The notes: a model not told the origin generated them from the sequence alone. Positions 36,791 through 49,966 are shown, counted from the first letter of the stretch. The stretch is 64,000 nt of DNA from Camelus bactrianus (GCF_048773025.1 NC_133545.1:74672001-74736000), one strand, 5' to 3'. A program made the numbers and translations.

Positions 36791-38867
36791 ATAAAATTAT
36801 ATATACATAAAAAGAAGAAATCTAACCGTGATCATCTATACTCATTCTTTTGGAGGAAAAGTACTGAAGTCTGTCAGTGAATGTGCAAAACTACCAGCTC
36901 TGAAGCTCTGTCAACAGGTGCTCCAGGGACAAGGGAGCCTCAGCACGTTGAGATGCCTGGAGCCTCCCTGAGCACTAGGTCACCAGAAGGCTCAAGTGGG
37001 TCCCCTGGTCATTCTGCAGTGGGCACAGCCAACATATCACAGAGGCGTCCTTAAACCTCAAAGATAACGTGATAGGAAAACTAGAACTAAAGGAAGCTGG
37101 GTTCGAGGTATGGTCCTTCTATTAACTAGCTTTCAGCTTTGCAAACTCAGATAAACCCCTTAACATCTAGGCTGGCCTTTTCTTATTTAAATGTAGAAAA
37201 TTTCCCAAATCTTTCTTGCTATATATCTGTCTTCCAAGTTAACGTTAAGTGAAAATTCTGTCGTGATTTCAGACCAACGTTAAGTGAAAGGTGATGGGCG
37301 TACTCATGGGTGCATGTAAGTTGCAGACAACGAGTGTTTCAAAAGGGAGTTTATTTGTTAAACATCTTCATGTTATTCTGATTTTCATCCAATTTAAGAC
37401 ACTATGAATTTATAACAGTTACGCGCCACTAAGAAAGTTAAAATACAATCAATTATAATTATGTCATGTATTCATTATATGACACAACCTGACAGCTGTG
37501 GTGTTAAAATCTGAATAAAATGTCTGTCTTGAAATTGAAATGCACCACTTTGTACTGTGCTCCCAGGTGCTGAATATTAAGTTTCTATTTGCTTTGCTTT
37601 CCTTTAGTTTTTTTAGCAAAACTGATTAAGTTAATAAACTTAAAAATGAAATTCATGGATAAAAAACAAATCAGCACTTTCCTTTGTGGATGTATGTTAT
37701 GTACAGACCTCCCACAGAACATTCTCCCTTCCATTATCCAGTGTACTTCCCATGCTTGGACAAATCTGCCCTCCCTCCAGTCTCCTAAATGCCACTGGGG
37801 GGTGAACACCAGTCTCGAGGGAAACCTGTACTGCATGCAAAGAGTGCGGACAGTTTAGTTTTAACCAGCAGAGCCCTGTGCAGACATTTCAATGAACTGA
37901 AGTAGTTTCATTAGCTGTTATCTAGCACTGTATTAAAAGAACCCTCTTCTTCACTAAAGAGAGCAAATACAAAATTGCGAATTTAGTGTTATTTTAGATG
38001 TGTGAAAATACAGCTCTGAATATTTTCCAGATTTAATGTTAGCATCTTTGTTGGTAAGTAATGAGCAGTCATTCAAGTAGTATTTATTAAGCGTCAAATC
38101 TAGGAATAATGATTCTCAATATCATGATTCACGAGTATGTTGAAATACCAAACATACACTGTACTAGTGTAATTTTTTCCTCAATTTTTTTTTAAATAAT
38201 AAAGCAATGCATTCAATTCTAGGCAGGTGGCAAATCTTAAATGTTAAAGAAAGAAAGGATGAAACATTTGCTTTTGAAATAACGCATTCTTGCTTTTTGA
38301 AAGCATTTTATCTATGTGTGCAGTTACTGAAGTAAAATATTTGTACTTGGCAGAGTTGTCTTTACCAAATGTCAGAGCTCAGACCTCTCTTTGGTTAGAG
38401 ACATGGGGATTAAAGTCTTCCTGCTATCAAGTTGGCAATTAATCTTCAAAGAAATGTAGTGAAAGTAGTTGACAATTACTAGATGGAATTTATGTTAACT
38501 TTTTTGTAACAAATTCTTCTTGAAAAATAACATTTATATTTTATATTTATCGGTTGTCATAGGGCCCTGTTACCTTTAAACTTGCTTCTGGATTCTAGCT
38601 TGTTTAAATTGAGCTGTTGTATAGAAACTCAGCTCTTGTTCACAGAGGAAAGGAGGGTCAGCAAATTAACATACTTAATTATCGATGCTAATAGTTACAA
38701 CTTTTAGTATAAATAGTGTCCAAAATATTAGTTAGGATTAATAAATTCATACATACAGAATATCTATTTAGGTCTATGTATCTATACTACAAACCTCTAC
38801 ACCTCACTAAGCAATTTATCTTCACAATAGTGGAAAGTACATTAGTTGGGAGTCAGGAAGACAGGAA

Positions 38868-39045
38868 TCCAGTGCTATCAGAGGTGTGAGCTTTGGGAGA
38901 GTAACTGAACCTCTCTAAACTGGGGCTTACTCATCTGCTAAATAAAAATAACTCCTGTCTTCTTGAAAAACTGTAACAAGGAGCAGTGACATCACGGGTT
39001 AGTATTTCTAAGTGCTGTAAAAATGCAAACCATTACTATTAATGT
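38868..39045 (+). repeat. MIR SINE remnant
   Basis: The order 'gtaactgaacctctctaaac', then 'cttactcatctgctaaat', then 'taagtgctgtaaaaatgc' follows MIR. Moderately diverged. Confidence 0.65.
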
Positions 39046-39269
39046 TATCTATGTTCAGGAGGAGAGTGATTATCATAAATAGAAACTTTTGATCCAATGG
39101 AGTTATTTTTTCAGGTGAAAGATAACATCCTAGAATTCCAGATTCAAAAACTCAAGATTCTTGAAATTTTTCCTTCCTTAAAAATTTTATGTAAAAAAAA
39201 AAAAACACTTTTATAGAAAGTCTAAGCATCCTTATCCTTTTTATAAATCATGGAAGATACTGTGACTTA

Positions 39270-41330
39270 GAAGTCAGTTGCATTTCTGTCAACAATGAAC
39301 TAGCAGCAAAAGAAAGTAAAGAAAGAATCCCTTTTAAATTTGTATCAAAAACAATAAAATACTTAGGAATAAATCTGACAAAGAAGGTGAAGGAGTTATA
39401 CATGGAGAACCAAAAAACAATGATTAAGGAAATTAAAGATGACTTAAAGAACTGGAAAGACATCCCATGCTATTGGATTGGAAGCTGAAATATGGTTAAA
39501 ATGGTCATAATGACAAGACAACCTACAGATTTAATATTATCCGTATCAAATTACCCAGGACATTTTTCACAGAACTAGAACAATCCTAAAATTTATATGG
39601 AATTACAAAAGACCCAGAATTGCCAAAGCAATATTGAAGAAAAAGAATGAAGCTGGAGGAATAACCCTCCCGGACTTCAGACAATTCCTCTGAGCTACAG
39701 TAATCAAAACAGCGTGATACTATCGTAAAAACAGACATATGGATCAGTGGAACAGAAAAGAGACCCCGAAATAAACCCACAGACCTATGGTCAATTAATC
39801 TTTGACAAATGAGGCAAGAATATACAGTGGAGAAAAGACAGTCTCTTTAGCAAGTGGTGGTGGGAAAACTGGACAGCAGCATGTAAATCAATGAAGTTAG
39901 AACACTCCCTCACTCCATACACAAAAATAAACTCAAAATGGCTTAAAGACTTAAACATATGACATGATAAATCTTCTAGAAGAGAACATAGGTAAAACAT
40001 TCTCTGACATACATCTTAGCAATGTTCTCCTAGGGCAGTCTACCCAGGCAATAGAAACAAGAGCAAAAATAAACAAATGGGACCTAATTAAACTTAAAAG
40101 CTTTTGCACAGCAAAAGAAACCATAAGCAAAATGACAACCTATGGAATGGGACAAAATATCTGTAAATGATGCGACTGACAAAGGCTTAATTTTCAGAAT
40201 ATATAAACAGCTCAAACAACTTAATGACAACAACAAAAAAATCCAATCCAAAAATGGATAGAAGATCTAAACAAGCAATTCTCCAATGAAGACATACAAA
40301 TGGCCAATAGGCACATGAAAAAATGCTCAATATTGCTAATTATCAGAGAAATGCAAATCAAAACTACAATAAGGTATCATCTCACACCAGTCAGAATGGC
40401 CATCATTCAAAAGTCCATGAACGATAAAATGCTGGAGAGGATGTGGAGAAAGAGAACCCTCCTACACTGCTGATGGGAATGTAGTTTGGTGCAGCCATCG
40501 TGGAAAACTGTATGCAGATTCCTCAAAACACTAAAAACAGACTTATCATATGATCTAGCAACCCCACTTCTGGGTATATATCCAGAGGGAACTCTTAACT
40601 CGAAAAGATACACACAGCCCAATGTTCATAGCAGCACTGTATACAACAGCCAAGACATGGACGCAACCTAAATGTCCATCAACAGATGACTGGGTAAAGA
40701 AGTTGTGGTGTATTTATACAATGGAACACTACTCAGCCACAAAAAAGAATAAAATGACATTTGCAGCAAGTGAAGTAAGTCAGAAAGAGAAATACCATAT
40801 GATATCACTCATATATGGAATCTATTTATTTTTTGGGGGGGTAATTAGGTTTATGTATTTATTTATTTTTCTTTAATAGAGGTACTGAGGTTTGAACCCA
40901 GGACCTCATGCATGCTAAGCGTGCACTCTACCACTTGAGCTATACACTCCCCCTATATGGAATCTAAAAAAAAAGAAAGGAAAAAAAAAAAAGGTATCAT
41001 CTACAAAACAGAAACTTGCAGACATAGTAAACAACCTTATGGTTACCAGGGGTGGGAAGGGATAAATTTGGGAGTTTGAGATTTACAAAAGTAGCCACTA
41101 TATATAAAAATAGACTTAAAAAGTTTCTTCTGTATAGCACAGGGAACTATATTCAATGTCTTGTAATAACTTTTAACGAAAAAGAATATGAAAATGAATA
41201 TATGTATATATATGCATGACTAGGACACTGTGCTGTACACCAGAAACTGACACATTGTAACTGACTGCACTTCAATTAAAACAAACAAAAAAAAAGACAG
41301 AGATGTTTAAAAAAAAAAAGAATTCCATCC
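39270..41330 (+). repeat. L1 LINE, 5'-truncated, carrying a SINE
   Basis: The copy begins in the RT-to-C-terminal part of ORF2 ('gaagtcagttgcatttctgt') and runs to the 3' end ('tgctgtacaccagaaactga' near 41235) and an A-rich tail. A minus-strand Vic-1 SINE interrupts it at about 40825-40953. The frames are broken. It is the last member of the intron 1 L1 cluster. Confidence 0.9.
40825..40953 (-). repeat. Vic-1-like camelid SINE inside an L1
   Basis: On the minus strand the tRNA-Ala-like head begins at 40953 and the tail runs to about 40825. The 13 bases 'tatatggaatcta' occur at 40812-40824 and 40954-40966 and are the target-site duplication. The insertion is younger than the L1 it interrupts. 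Confidence 0.92.
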
Positions 41331-41421
41331 AAAAGAAGAAAAAAAGACTTTACATTTGTCTTATAAAGTGCTCATCTCATTACAGACAGAAAAATTACTT
41401 TGATGAATGAGGAAGTTAATT

Positions 41422-41822
41422 TGTATACTGGGGGGCCCCCCAAACCGGAGGCCACCCCAGTGGCCTAAACCACACCACAAATCTAGACCCAAGTCCGCCT
41501 GTGTTACAGGAAACGTGTCAAGGAATCCTAACATATCCATCACAATCCTCCCACTCAGCTTAGCTAGCTTACCTTCCCCTAGAAAACAGGATCTGCTGGC
41601 CTTATAAGGAAATGCCCGCCCTCCTGGCCAGTCACACCGTGTTTCCACATTGCCTCTTCCAGCAAGCTCTTCTACAGAACTCGTCCCTGCCCAAAATCCT
41701 CAGGGAAGAGCCCTCCACTCCTTGTGAGGCTCTGCATTCCCCCAATCTGTGGACTAAGACTCTTCCCTTGAATAAAGGACAGCAAATTCGTTACTAAAAT
41801 GTGTTATTTTTGTCATTTGACA
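41422..41822 (+). mobile_element. Probable solo LTR fossil, class I ERV-like
   Basis: About 400 bases open with TGTATAC and a GGGGGGCCCCCC palindrome and close with TTGACA. A polyadenylation signal lies at about 41770, followed by a U5-like stretch. The composition (C-rich before the signal) fits a mammalian LTR, but I found no clear flanking duplication and cannot name the family. No internal retroviral sequence adjoins it. Confidence 0.5.
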
Positions 41823-42339
41823 CAAATAATTCACAAAGAAATGTTAACTTACTGACAACACGTAAGACTCAGAATTGACAGTTTTTGAGAGGAATGAATA
41901 TGAAACACAATCAGACTCCACGGGATACAAATTAGAGAACATGTTTTCTTTTCAAAAAGTAGTCAAGAACAACACATGTTCTTGATCATGGAATGCCAAA
42001 GGCTTTGAAAATTCTGGCTATTTGACAAAATTCAACCTACTGAACCAAAAGTCATTTCACAGGCTGTTTACAGATTTTAAGTTGCCAAAATACATGAACA
42101 CTGAAGGAGCTTCCTCTATAATAAGAGTTCCTCCTATAGGTAAATAAGAAAGCAAAGCTTTGAAAAGAATGAGAAACAAAAAACAAGATTAAAGAGCCAA
42201 CTTAAGACCAAAGTCCATTTAAAAATGCCATTTACAGTATCATAACTGGAATTCTTGGGATGATAAAATTACAATGGCATGTTATCGCAAACTGAGAAAA
42301 CATGTATAAAATAATGTTTATTGAAATGGTATCAGCAAG

Positions 42340-42645
42340 AGAAAAGCAACAAATAACATGCAAGGGAACTCCCATAAGGTTACCAGCTGATTTTTTCAGC
42401 AGAAACTCTACAGACCAAAAGGGAATGGCAAGATATATTTAAAGTGATGAAAGCGAAAAACCCACAACCAAGAATACTCTATCCAGCAAGGCTCTCATTC
42501 AGATTTGATGGAGAAATCAAAAGCTTCACAGATAAACAAAAGCTAAAAGAATTCAGCACCACCAAACCAGCTTTATAACAAATGTTAAAGGAACTTCTCT
42601 AGTCTTCAAACCAAAAGAAAAGAACAAAAAGCAGAAGAAAAAAAA
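42340..42645 (+). repeat. Old L1 fragment, plus orientation
   Basis: The phrases 'cagaccaaaagggaatggca', 'agaatactctatccagcaag' and 'agataaacaaaagctaaaag' are typical of an internal region of older mammalian L1 elements. Confidence 0.6.
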
Positions 42646-42689
42646 AGACCTACTAAAGATTGTTTTGGCAGTTTGGGGTCTTTTATGGT

Positions 42690-43205
42690 TCCATATAAAT
42701 TTTGGAATTGTTTATTCTAGTTCTGTGAAAATTGTTGAGTACTTTGACAGGAGCTGCATTGGATCTGTGGGTTGCTTTGTGTAGTACAGCCATGTTGATA
42801 ATGTTGATTCTTCCAATCCAAGAGCACAAGGTATCTTTCCATTTCTTTGTATCATCTTCAATTTCCTTCATCAGTGTTTTACAGTTTTCAGAATATAGGT
42901 AATCTCCTTGGTTAAGTTTATTTCTAGATATTTTGTTCTTTTTGATGCAATGGAAATGTTTATGTCAGTTATAAAATTCTGGTTTTTGAAGTGGAAAAAA
43001 AAAGTGAATGAAGGGCTGCAAATGGCAAAGTAGCCTTCTTTCTTATGGATGAGTTGTATTCCATTACATATATATGCTGCATCTTCTTTATCCATTCATC
43101 TATTGATGTACACTTACGATGCTTCCGTATCTTGGCAATTATAAATAATGTTGCCGTTAATAGGGTGTATGTGTCTTTTTGAATTAATTCTTATTTTGTG
43201 GTTGG
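42690..43205 (-). repeat. Old L1 fragments, minus orientation
   Basis: On the minus strand, 42690-42985 reads as ORF2 sequence (for example 'gtctttccatttctttgtat' family words around 42830 on the plus strand). About 43000-43205 reads as the terminal ORF2 part ('tatccattcatctattgatg' on the plus strand). These abut the plus-oriented fragment at 42340-42645, so the locus is either an inverted L1 insertion or two separate ones. Confidence 0.6.
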
Positions 43206-45179
43206 CTTTATTCCTTTGATAACTAAGCTAAAAAAGCTAAAGCTCTAAACATTCTTAGAAACAATGAACAGTACATATATGTAAATTTAAAAATATGTGC
43301 AGTATATTGTGTATATGTACTTACATGTAATATTCTATATGTGCAGTCAAATTGTAACAATTCTACCTAATAAAACTGAAAAATGAAAAAAAAAGAAATG
43401 ATATCATTATTGCCTCCTTAATATCTTAAAAATAATACCCAACAAAAAGTGCAGATTCATTTCTAGTGTAGTCAGTAACATCTAAAAATACAGGATTATT
43501 TCACTGAAAAGGTTGGGGAGGATGGGGAGTAAAGACTAAACTGATGCTGGTGAAACGTCAAAATGTATTGTACATTGTTAGAGGATCTTAAATGTTCATT
43601 TTCTATTTCTTAATCCAAGGTTACAACAGAAATATGCTTTCAAACTATGGCCTGACTCTCTCTCCTAATCTGTCTCATAATCAACTATGCAAAAAGAAAA
43701 GTTTGTTTCAACCATAACCCATAAAAAAAGCAATGGAGAAACGTGTCTTCACAGCTCCTGGACAGTAAGAAAGGGTAACAAGGGGAAAGGTGCTCTCTTT
43801 TAAAAACTTCTGACTGCAACTTTTGCTCTGCTAAATTCTGCAACCTTTAAAAAGTCATTTAATTTATTATCAACTCACTTTATTCATCTGTAAAATGAGA
43901 AGACTGGGCCATAACTGCAAAAGAAGTCAAGGATTGTCCACCCCTAAAATTCTAACAGTCTTTGGCTGCACCAGAGCCAGCTTAGACCACTGAAGAGCCA
44001 TCCTCTCTAAAGTGGCCGAGCACCTTGGGCTACCAGGTTCCATGCCCTCAGCCCCATGTGGAAGCCCCCAGGGAAAGCAGTTCAGATCCGACTACTTTTC
44101 CTAGGCTGAGGTAGGAGGGGAGAAGCAAAGTATTTTCCACGTGAGAACTGCAGAGTCAGCCACAGGGAGAATGTAGTTTCACTGTGATCAGGCAGCCTAG
44201 GAGTTCCTCAGAGCATGAAATCGTTCAGGAGAGATTTCAGGACAAGTCTGGTACAAACAGCTCTTAGACTTTCAACCTTAAATAAGATTTCAGATTTGTA
44301 AGGGCCTCCACTAAAACATTTTTTAAAGTCATATTTAACAAACCCTGTTTGAATGTCTGCTATATCTAAGTTCTAGCTCCCCAGGCGCAGCAGGCAATGT
44401 AAGCCCCTAACCCCAAGGATTCAAAATCCTTTACAGGGGGTAAAAAATCCCACAGGCAATCACACAAATGTTGGCATGATTTCATGTTTTTAGAAGTGTC
44501 AGCTCTGAATAATGAAAATCATAGTCTTTAGAATAAAGCACTTTCAAAACAACTGCCCCAAATCTTGTCGTGGTGAGAAACACCCTTCCTTACATGCTGC
44601 GTGGTTGGCACTGCAAGAGAGTCCTGTGATCCCAGGGGTCAGAGATGCTGAAAAGGCTCATAAGCTTCTGAATGCAGCCAAGGGCCCTGCCATGGACAGA
44701 GGGTAATGGAAAGCAAGAAAGTCACTAGAGAGGTACAGGAACACCTGATTCAGGACGAATGAACACGGCAGAAAGGCAGGTGTTACGCTGCCCTGGAGGT
44801 CAGCCTTGCCGAGCCTTTGTGATTTAAAGGTAAATGACCAACCACCAGTGGAGGTTTTACAAGGAAGCAGGCCCAGATCAGACCCTGTTCAGCCCATGTC
44901 CTGACAGTGTAACAGTGGTGTTAGAGTGAAGACTCTGAGACACCCCCAAAAGGTCAACTAAGACAATTTTGAGGTTCAGAGGAACTTTGAGATCCCTGAG
45001 TTCAATTCAGCATGTTGTTTAAGACCAGGATGTGGTAAATTATAAAAGTACTATCAAAAAAAGGATATAATTAAAACATATTTGAATCAGTTATCAGGAA
45101 AGACCACATTACCAGGAAAAGGAGCACAGGGGATTTAAAACATTTTAGAATAAATACTTCCCAACTTGGCACCCTTGTC

Positions 45180-45300
45180 ATCCTTTCTAACCCTTAGTTT
45201 CCTTGTCTGGTGCCCACTCATTAGGTTACTGGACAAAATCAACATAATCCTTAGCCCAGCGTCTGGCATATAGGAAGCCCTCGATACATAAGCCCCTGTT
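45180..45300 (+). repeat. MIR or L2-type remnant
   Basis: The phrase 'gcgtctggcatataggaagc' following 'tttccttgtctggtgcccac' resembles the MIR/L2 tail. Too diverged to separate the two. Confidence 0.4.
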
Positions 45301-45920
45301 TCACTATGTCCTGAACATCATCTACTAAAGGTTAGTGGAATACTATTCCATCCTGAAATGTCTGCACTAATAAGACAGGGGACGAGGGCAATACATGAAT
45401 AAACGGAAAGGGAATAAACTCTGGACTGTGTTTCTGTTCTTGTATTTGAGTAAGAGAAGCCCTGGTCTTCCTGAAATTCACACAGCTCTTAGAACAAATA
45501 CGAAACCACGATTGTCCACAGGTTCCTGCAAACCCACAGCTCCTAGTGGCCCCGCCAACTTTTCCAGATTCACCGGGAGCTCTTATAAACCTTGATACTG
45601 TCCTGGTTCTGAAAATAATAATCCTCTCCACCCCCACCCCCTTCACCTCCGTTTGTTGCCCACCAGGGAGCAAAAATGTGCAGACTCAATATTAACAGCG
45701 GCCACATACCACAACCAGCACTTTCCCCAGAGCTGGAGCCCCAGTTACTGAGATTCACTGGCTCAAAGGAAACATTTCCCACAATAGAAACAAGCAAAAC
45801 AGGCAAGCAAGGCCACCTCTAGCAATTCATCCCCTAAAGCAGTTCAGTTTTACGTCTTCTGTCCTAGTCTCTGAGCTCTCCCACTCTCCCTTCCCGTGGT
45901 TAAAACAGGTTATCAAGAAG

Positions 45921-46009
45921 GGAAGATATAGCTCAGTGGCAAAGCCATGCTTATCATGCACACGGTCCCGGCTTCAGTTCCCTACCTCCTCTAACAAACA
46001 AACAAACAT
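45921..46009 (+). repeat. Vic-1-like camelid SINE, diverged
   Basis: A shortened copy carries 'gatatagctcagtggcaaag', 'gcttatcatgcac' and 'ttcagttccctacctcct' and a CAAACAAACAAA tail. Near-identical flanks 'gttatcaagaag' (45909-45920) and 'gttatcaaggaag' (46010-46022) form the target-site duplication. The anticodon region and B box are more diverged than in the other copies. Confidence 0.85.
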
Positions 46010-46084
46010 GTTATCAAGGAAGAATGTGACCTCCAGCATGACTGGCAAAGAGATTTCCAAGCCAGCTGGGTGCAAAGCCTTAAA

Positions 46085-46246
46085 CCTGTGATTCTCAATA
46101 CTGACTGCACACCAAAATTACCTGGAGAGCTTTTTAAACTGCACCTGAGGCTCCTGAATCAAAATGTCAGGTGGAGGCTCCCCAGGTAGTTTTTAAAAGC
46201 TCTGTGGGTGATTCTGATATGCAGGCAGGGTTGAAAAGCACTACTC
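46085..46246 (+). mobile_element. MER5A-like hAT DNA transposon
   Basis: The left end is 'ctgtgattctcaa' and the right end 'ttgaaaagcactact', matching the inverted ends of MER5A. Internal phrases 'aaattacctggagagctttt', 'gctcctgaatcaaaatgtc' and 'gtgggtgattctgatatgca' agree. A short non-autonomous fossil with no coding capacity. Confidence 0.75.
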
Positions 46247-47324
46247 TGCACCAGCAATTCACACAGGCATTTACGAAAGACCAAAGGAATTTTACCCTGA
46301 ATTTATGCCAGCATAGCAGCTGCCAATAAAGCCTCCTCTTCCTCCCTGTCTTGCACTCCAAGTTAAAAGGTGGTCTAACCCCAATTTGGCTACACAGAAC
46401 TAGGACAGGGGAGCTACACTGCTGAGAACGAAGTTTGATAGGTCAGACTTGTACTCAGTCCAGCTGAGGAACAAATTCAACTGTGTGCATACAGGAAGCC
46501 AAAGCAAAAAAACAAACAAACAAACAAAAAAAAAAAAACCAAAAACGGAAGCACACGCAGTGATGATTCATATTGTCTATAATAATCCACTGCAGCCTGT
46601 ACCTAATGATGCTCAATAAATATTTACTGAATGCATAAATGAACAGGAGCTTAAACTCCTAATTCCTCTTCACTGGAATAGAGTTAATTGTTTCTGGAAA
46701 AATCTGCTGGGAATCAAATTATAGGAGAAGGTAAAAGTAACCAAAGGAGAGAGACAAAATTCAAAGGGTACCCCACTAAGTCTACTAATTATGGAGATAA
46801 CCAAAAACTCTCAGGGAATACTTGAGTAGCTGAATTCTATACTGGTCAAGTGGTGACAAAGCGGTAAAGACAAGAAGATGCCCACCATAAAATCTAGTCC
46901 ACCTTTTCTCCTCAACAACAGAAACACAGTTTTACTTTGGGGAGCTAATCACCCCTCCAGTTAGGGATGGCTGTACTGATGACACTCTGGCCAATGTGAT
47001 AAAAGCAGCAGAATTATACAGTGATTCTGGGAGTCTCCTTAAGGAAAAGGGAGGCATTCTTAACTCTTCCTGCATCCTGCTGCCTGCAGCCATCCTGGGC
47101 CAGGAGTATGAGGGCCATTTCCCAGAAATGGTGTAGAGAACCAGGACTTCAGAGGCCATGTAACAAGCCTGGACTTTCCAACTGTGGACCCTCCGCAAAC
47201 TAATTCTGAATGATACAATCATGACTCTAACTTGTAAGTTTAGGGAAGCTATAAAAACAAAAGCTAATTATCCAAAACCAGAGCCTTCCTAATCCAAACG
47301 TACATACACTGAACAGCACCATGA

Positions 47325-47530
47325 GCGCTACAGTGCATCGTTTACTGAGCACTTACTGTGAGTCAGACACTCATTACCTCATTCAATCCTCACAACATTC
47401 CCACGAGGTAGGTATCATCTTCATATTAAAGGTGATGTAACAGAGGTTCAGAGTTTAATAGTTTGCATAAAGTCAAAAAGCTGGTAACAGCTGGACCTAG
47501 AAATCCCACCCAAGTTGATCAGACTCCAAA
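47325..47530 (-). repeat. MIR SINE remnant, well preserved
   Basis: Read in reverse, nearly the full MIR is present. The plus-strand order is 'tactgagcacttactgtgag', 'cattcaatcctcacaacatt', 'gaggtaggtatcatcttcat', 'gtaacagaggttcagag' and 'gctggtaacagctgg'. Confidence 0.75.
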
Positions 47531-48498
47531 AGCCCATGCTTTATCCACTAATCATGTTGAGTCTGCAAGGAAAGCCCAATACATTTATCTTGAACAGATA
47601 CCCAGATCCTCAAGTTAGCAGCATACAGTCAGCAGTTATGGTCTCACCGACAAGGCTGGCCTTTCTTGCATTCAATGTCTTTTTTTTTTTTTTTAACCCC
47701 CTTTCAAAGTAAAAAACACTTAGTAGACACTCAAAAATTAATACTAGTTCCCTTGTAATTGCCCTTTTAATTTTACAAGATTTCAAAGTAATGTAACTAT
47801 TCTATTTAATTGCTAAATTGTTCTCACTTAAAGTCACACAAAAAAGAACAAATACTAAATCAATTCTGTATTTCAGTCATATAAACAGAAAATATACACG
47901 GTGTCTTGAAGACATTTTCCGTGCCTTGAAAAAAAAAAAGGTCGAGTTCATCAGCATAGAACTACCTGGCATTTTCTCCTTCCAACTGGAAGAATTTTTA
48001 ATCACGTCCACAAAGAGACACCTTGAGGTGAGAGGAACAACGCCCAGGGCTTTCCCAGTTTTAGCACTGGAAATCCTGCATACTGGGAACCCCCTCAGTC
48101 CTGGGAAAATCTGGAAGATTAATCACTCTACAGCCTCAGGGTACCATATATATATATGCATAGGTATGTTTTCAACAAAATTTATTAAAACGTGGGCCGT
48201 TTATACTAAATTGGAGATGAGCATTATTGTACAGTATGGTTTTAAGATATTCGGGCAGCTAAGAAAGAAAATTATAAAGCTTTACATGATCAGGCTTAAC
48301 CAAGAGAATGTAGCTGAGAACATCAAAAGTTTGTCAAATTCTTCCTTGGGATGATATTCAATATGTGCACCAGCATTCACGTTCACCCAGTGGAAAAATG
48401 GGTTCCAAACGGACATTTTGTCTACATATAAAATTGATACACTATATGGGGAAAGAATAAGAAAGGAATCAACTCTCAAGCAAGAATTTTAAAGTAAG

Positions 48499-48997
48499 GA
48501 CAGTCCCCAACTTACAATGGTTCAACTTACAACTTCTCAACTTTACAGTAGTACAAAAGCAATCCCCATGCAGGAGAAACCCTAATTTGAACTGTGTATT
48601 TTGATCTTTCCCAGGCTAGCAATAAGTTGACTGAAAGATACTCTCTCTCAATGCTGGGCAGTGGCAGCTCCGGGGCGGGGGGGAACTGGATCGCTGGCTG
48701 GCAGTCATGAGGGTAAACACCCCCAATACACTTATAACCATTGTTTTTCACTTTCATTACAGTATCCAATTACATGAGATATTCACCACTCTTATTATAA
48801 AATAGGCTTTGTGTCAGATGATTTTGCCCAACTCTGGGCTAACGTAAGAGTTCTGAGCAGATTTAAGGCAAGTTAGGCTGAGCTATGATGTTCAATAGGT
48901 TAGGTGTATTAAATACACTTTCATATTACGGTATTCTCAACTTGACGTTGTGTTGATGAGGACGTAACCCCATCGTTAAGTCAGCAAGATCTGTATC
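48499..48997. mobile_element. Pogo/Tigger-type non-autonomous DNA transposon
   Basis: The left end 'cagtccccaacttacaatgg' and the right end 'gtaaccccatcgttaagtca' are diverged inverted repeats of the 'act-tacgatgggg' class. The internal 'aataggctttgtgtcagatg', 'gatgttcaataggttagg' and 'ttacatgagatattca' match a Tigger/MER44-like family recalled from memory. The exact subfamily is uncertain. About 500 bases, no transposase. Confidence 0.7.
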
Positions 48998-49926
48998 TCA
49001 TCTCTGAGAAATGGTGGAAATGTGTAATTTTGATGTTTCAGTTCTGTGGTATGATGAGAGGCTAAATGCTCCTGGAAGAGCAGAAACATGAAATCTGTGA
49101 GTTAAAAGAGATTGGTCCATTCATTTACTCTCTAAGGTCCTTTCCAACTTGAACCCTCCACAACCCGAGTCATCACTCTGTGACCCCTTTCCTTTACAGG
49201 TGGAGCAAGTCAGGCCAGAGAGAAGCCTGACACTCCAGTTCTGGCTGGTGATGGAGCCTGGACTGTTGATTAGCCATATTCTCATCTGAATTATGCTTAG
49301 AAACACTTAGAACCAAAAGAGCACGTGGTCAGCAGGGGAAGACAGATGACAACATTCACCTCATGTTGGGTATTTCACTTAGTTGAGCTCATAAACAGAT
49401 AAACTGGCCTCAGGTTTTAATAAAGAACTTGGAGCCCAGAAACTCTTTAAGCTGTCATTAGTTACTTTCACCACACAATAGCACAATATTCTAAATATAT
49501 ATTGTAGTACTGTTCATCAACTCTCTAAACAAGCTGGAGGAATGAACACAGTAGCTTGAAAACAAGTATCTTTGTAATCTGAAAGACCTTTAAAATACAG
49601 AAAACAACTTTCAAAACAAATTGTGTCTGCCGTCCAGTTGTCCCAGCTTCAGGATCTTTTGCAAGCAGAACTAGTATCTGCCTAGTTTAAGGAGTGCCCT
49701 TAACAATGAGGAAGCTTGGTGTTTCTTTACTCTGACAACTTGACTCTTGTAACTGAGAGACATTACAAAAGAACACATGTCTACACACATTTACTGGTCC
49801 ATCAGTGTTACTATCTCTTAATCTGAGAAGGCCGCCAAATTAGAAAAACAGGAAAATCTGCCTTCAAGGGGAAAGATCAATTGTTCTAGGTAGCAGGTGC
49901 ACAGTGAGTAGATTTTCAATCACTTT

Positions 49927-49966
49927 CAAGAGCGCCGAATCCTAACCACTAGACCACCAGGGTAGG
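49927..49966 (-). pseudogene. tRNA-Glu 5'-half retropseudogene, tailless
   Basis: On the minus strand the insert reads CCCTGGTGGTCTAGTGGTTA followed by GGATTCGGCGCTCT. This is the 5' part of tRNA-Glu from base 2 to the anticodon region, including the A box. It then stops, with no anticodon arm, T arm or poly-A. The 11 bases 'tcaatcacttt' flank it at 49916-49926 and 49967-49977, a target-site duplication. It therefore looks like reverse-transcribed and integrated RNA. Lacking a B box it should not be transcribed as a tRNA gene. Confidence 0.85.

Noticed and set aside
47818-48354. 178-codon plus-strand open frame
   Set aside because: No recognisable family and ordinary intronic composition, with no sign of codon bias or splice context. 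Most likely chance.
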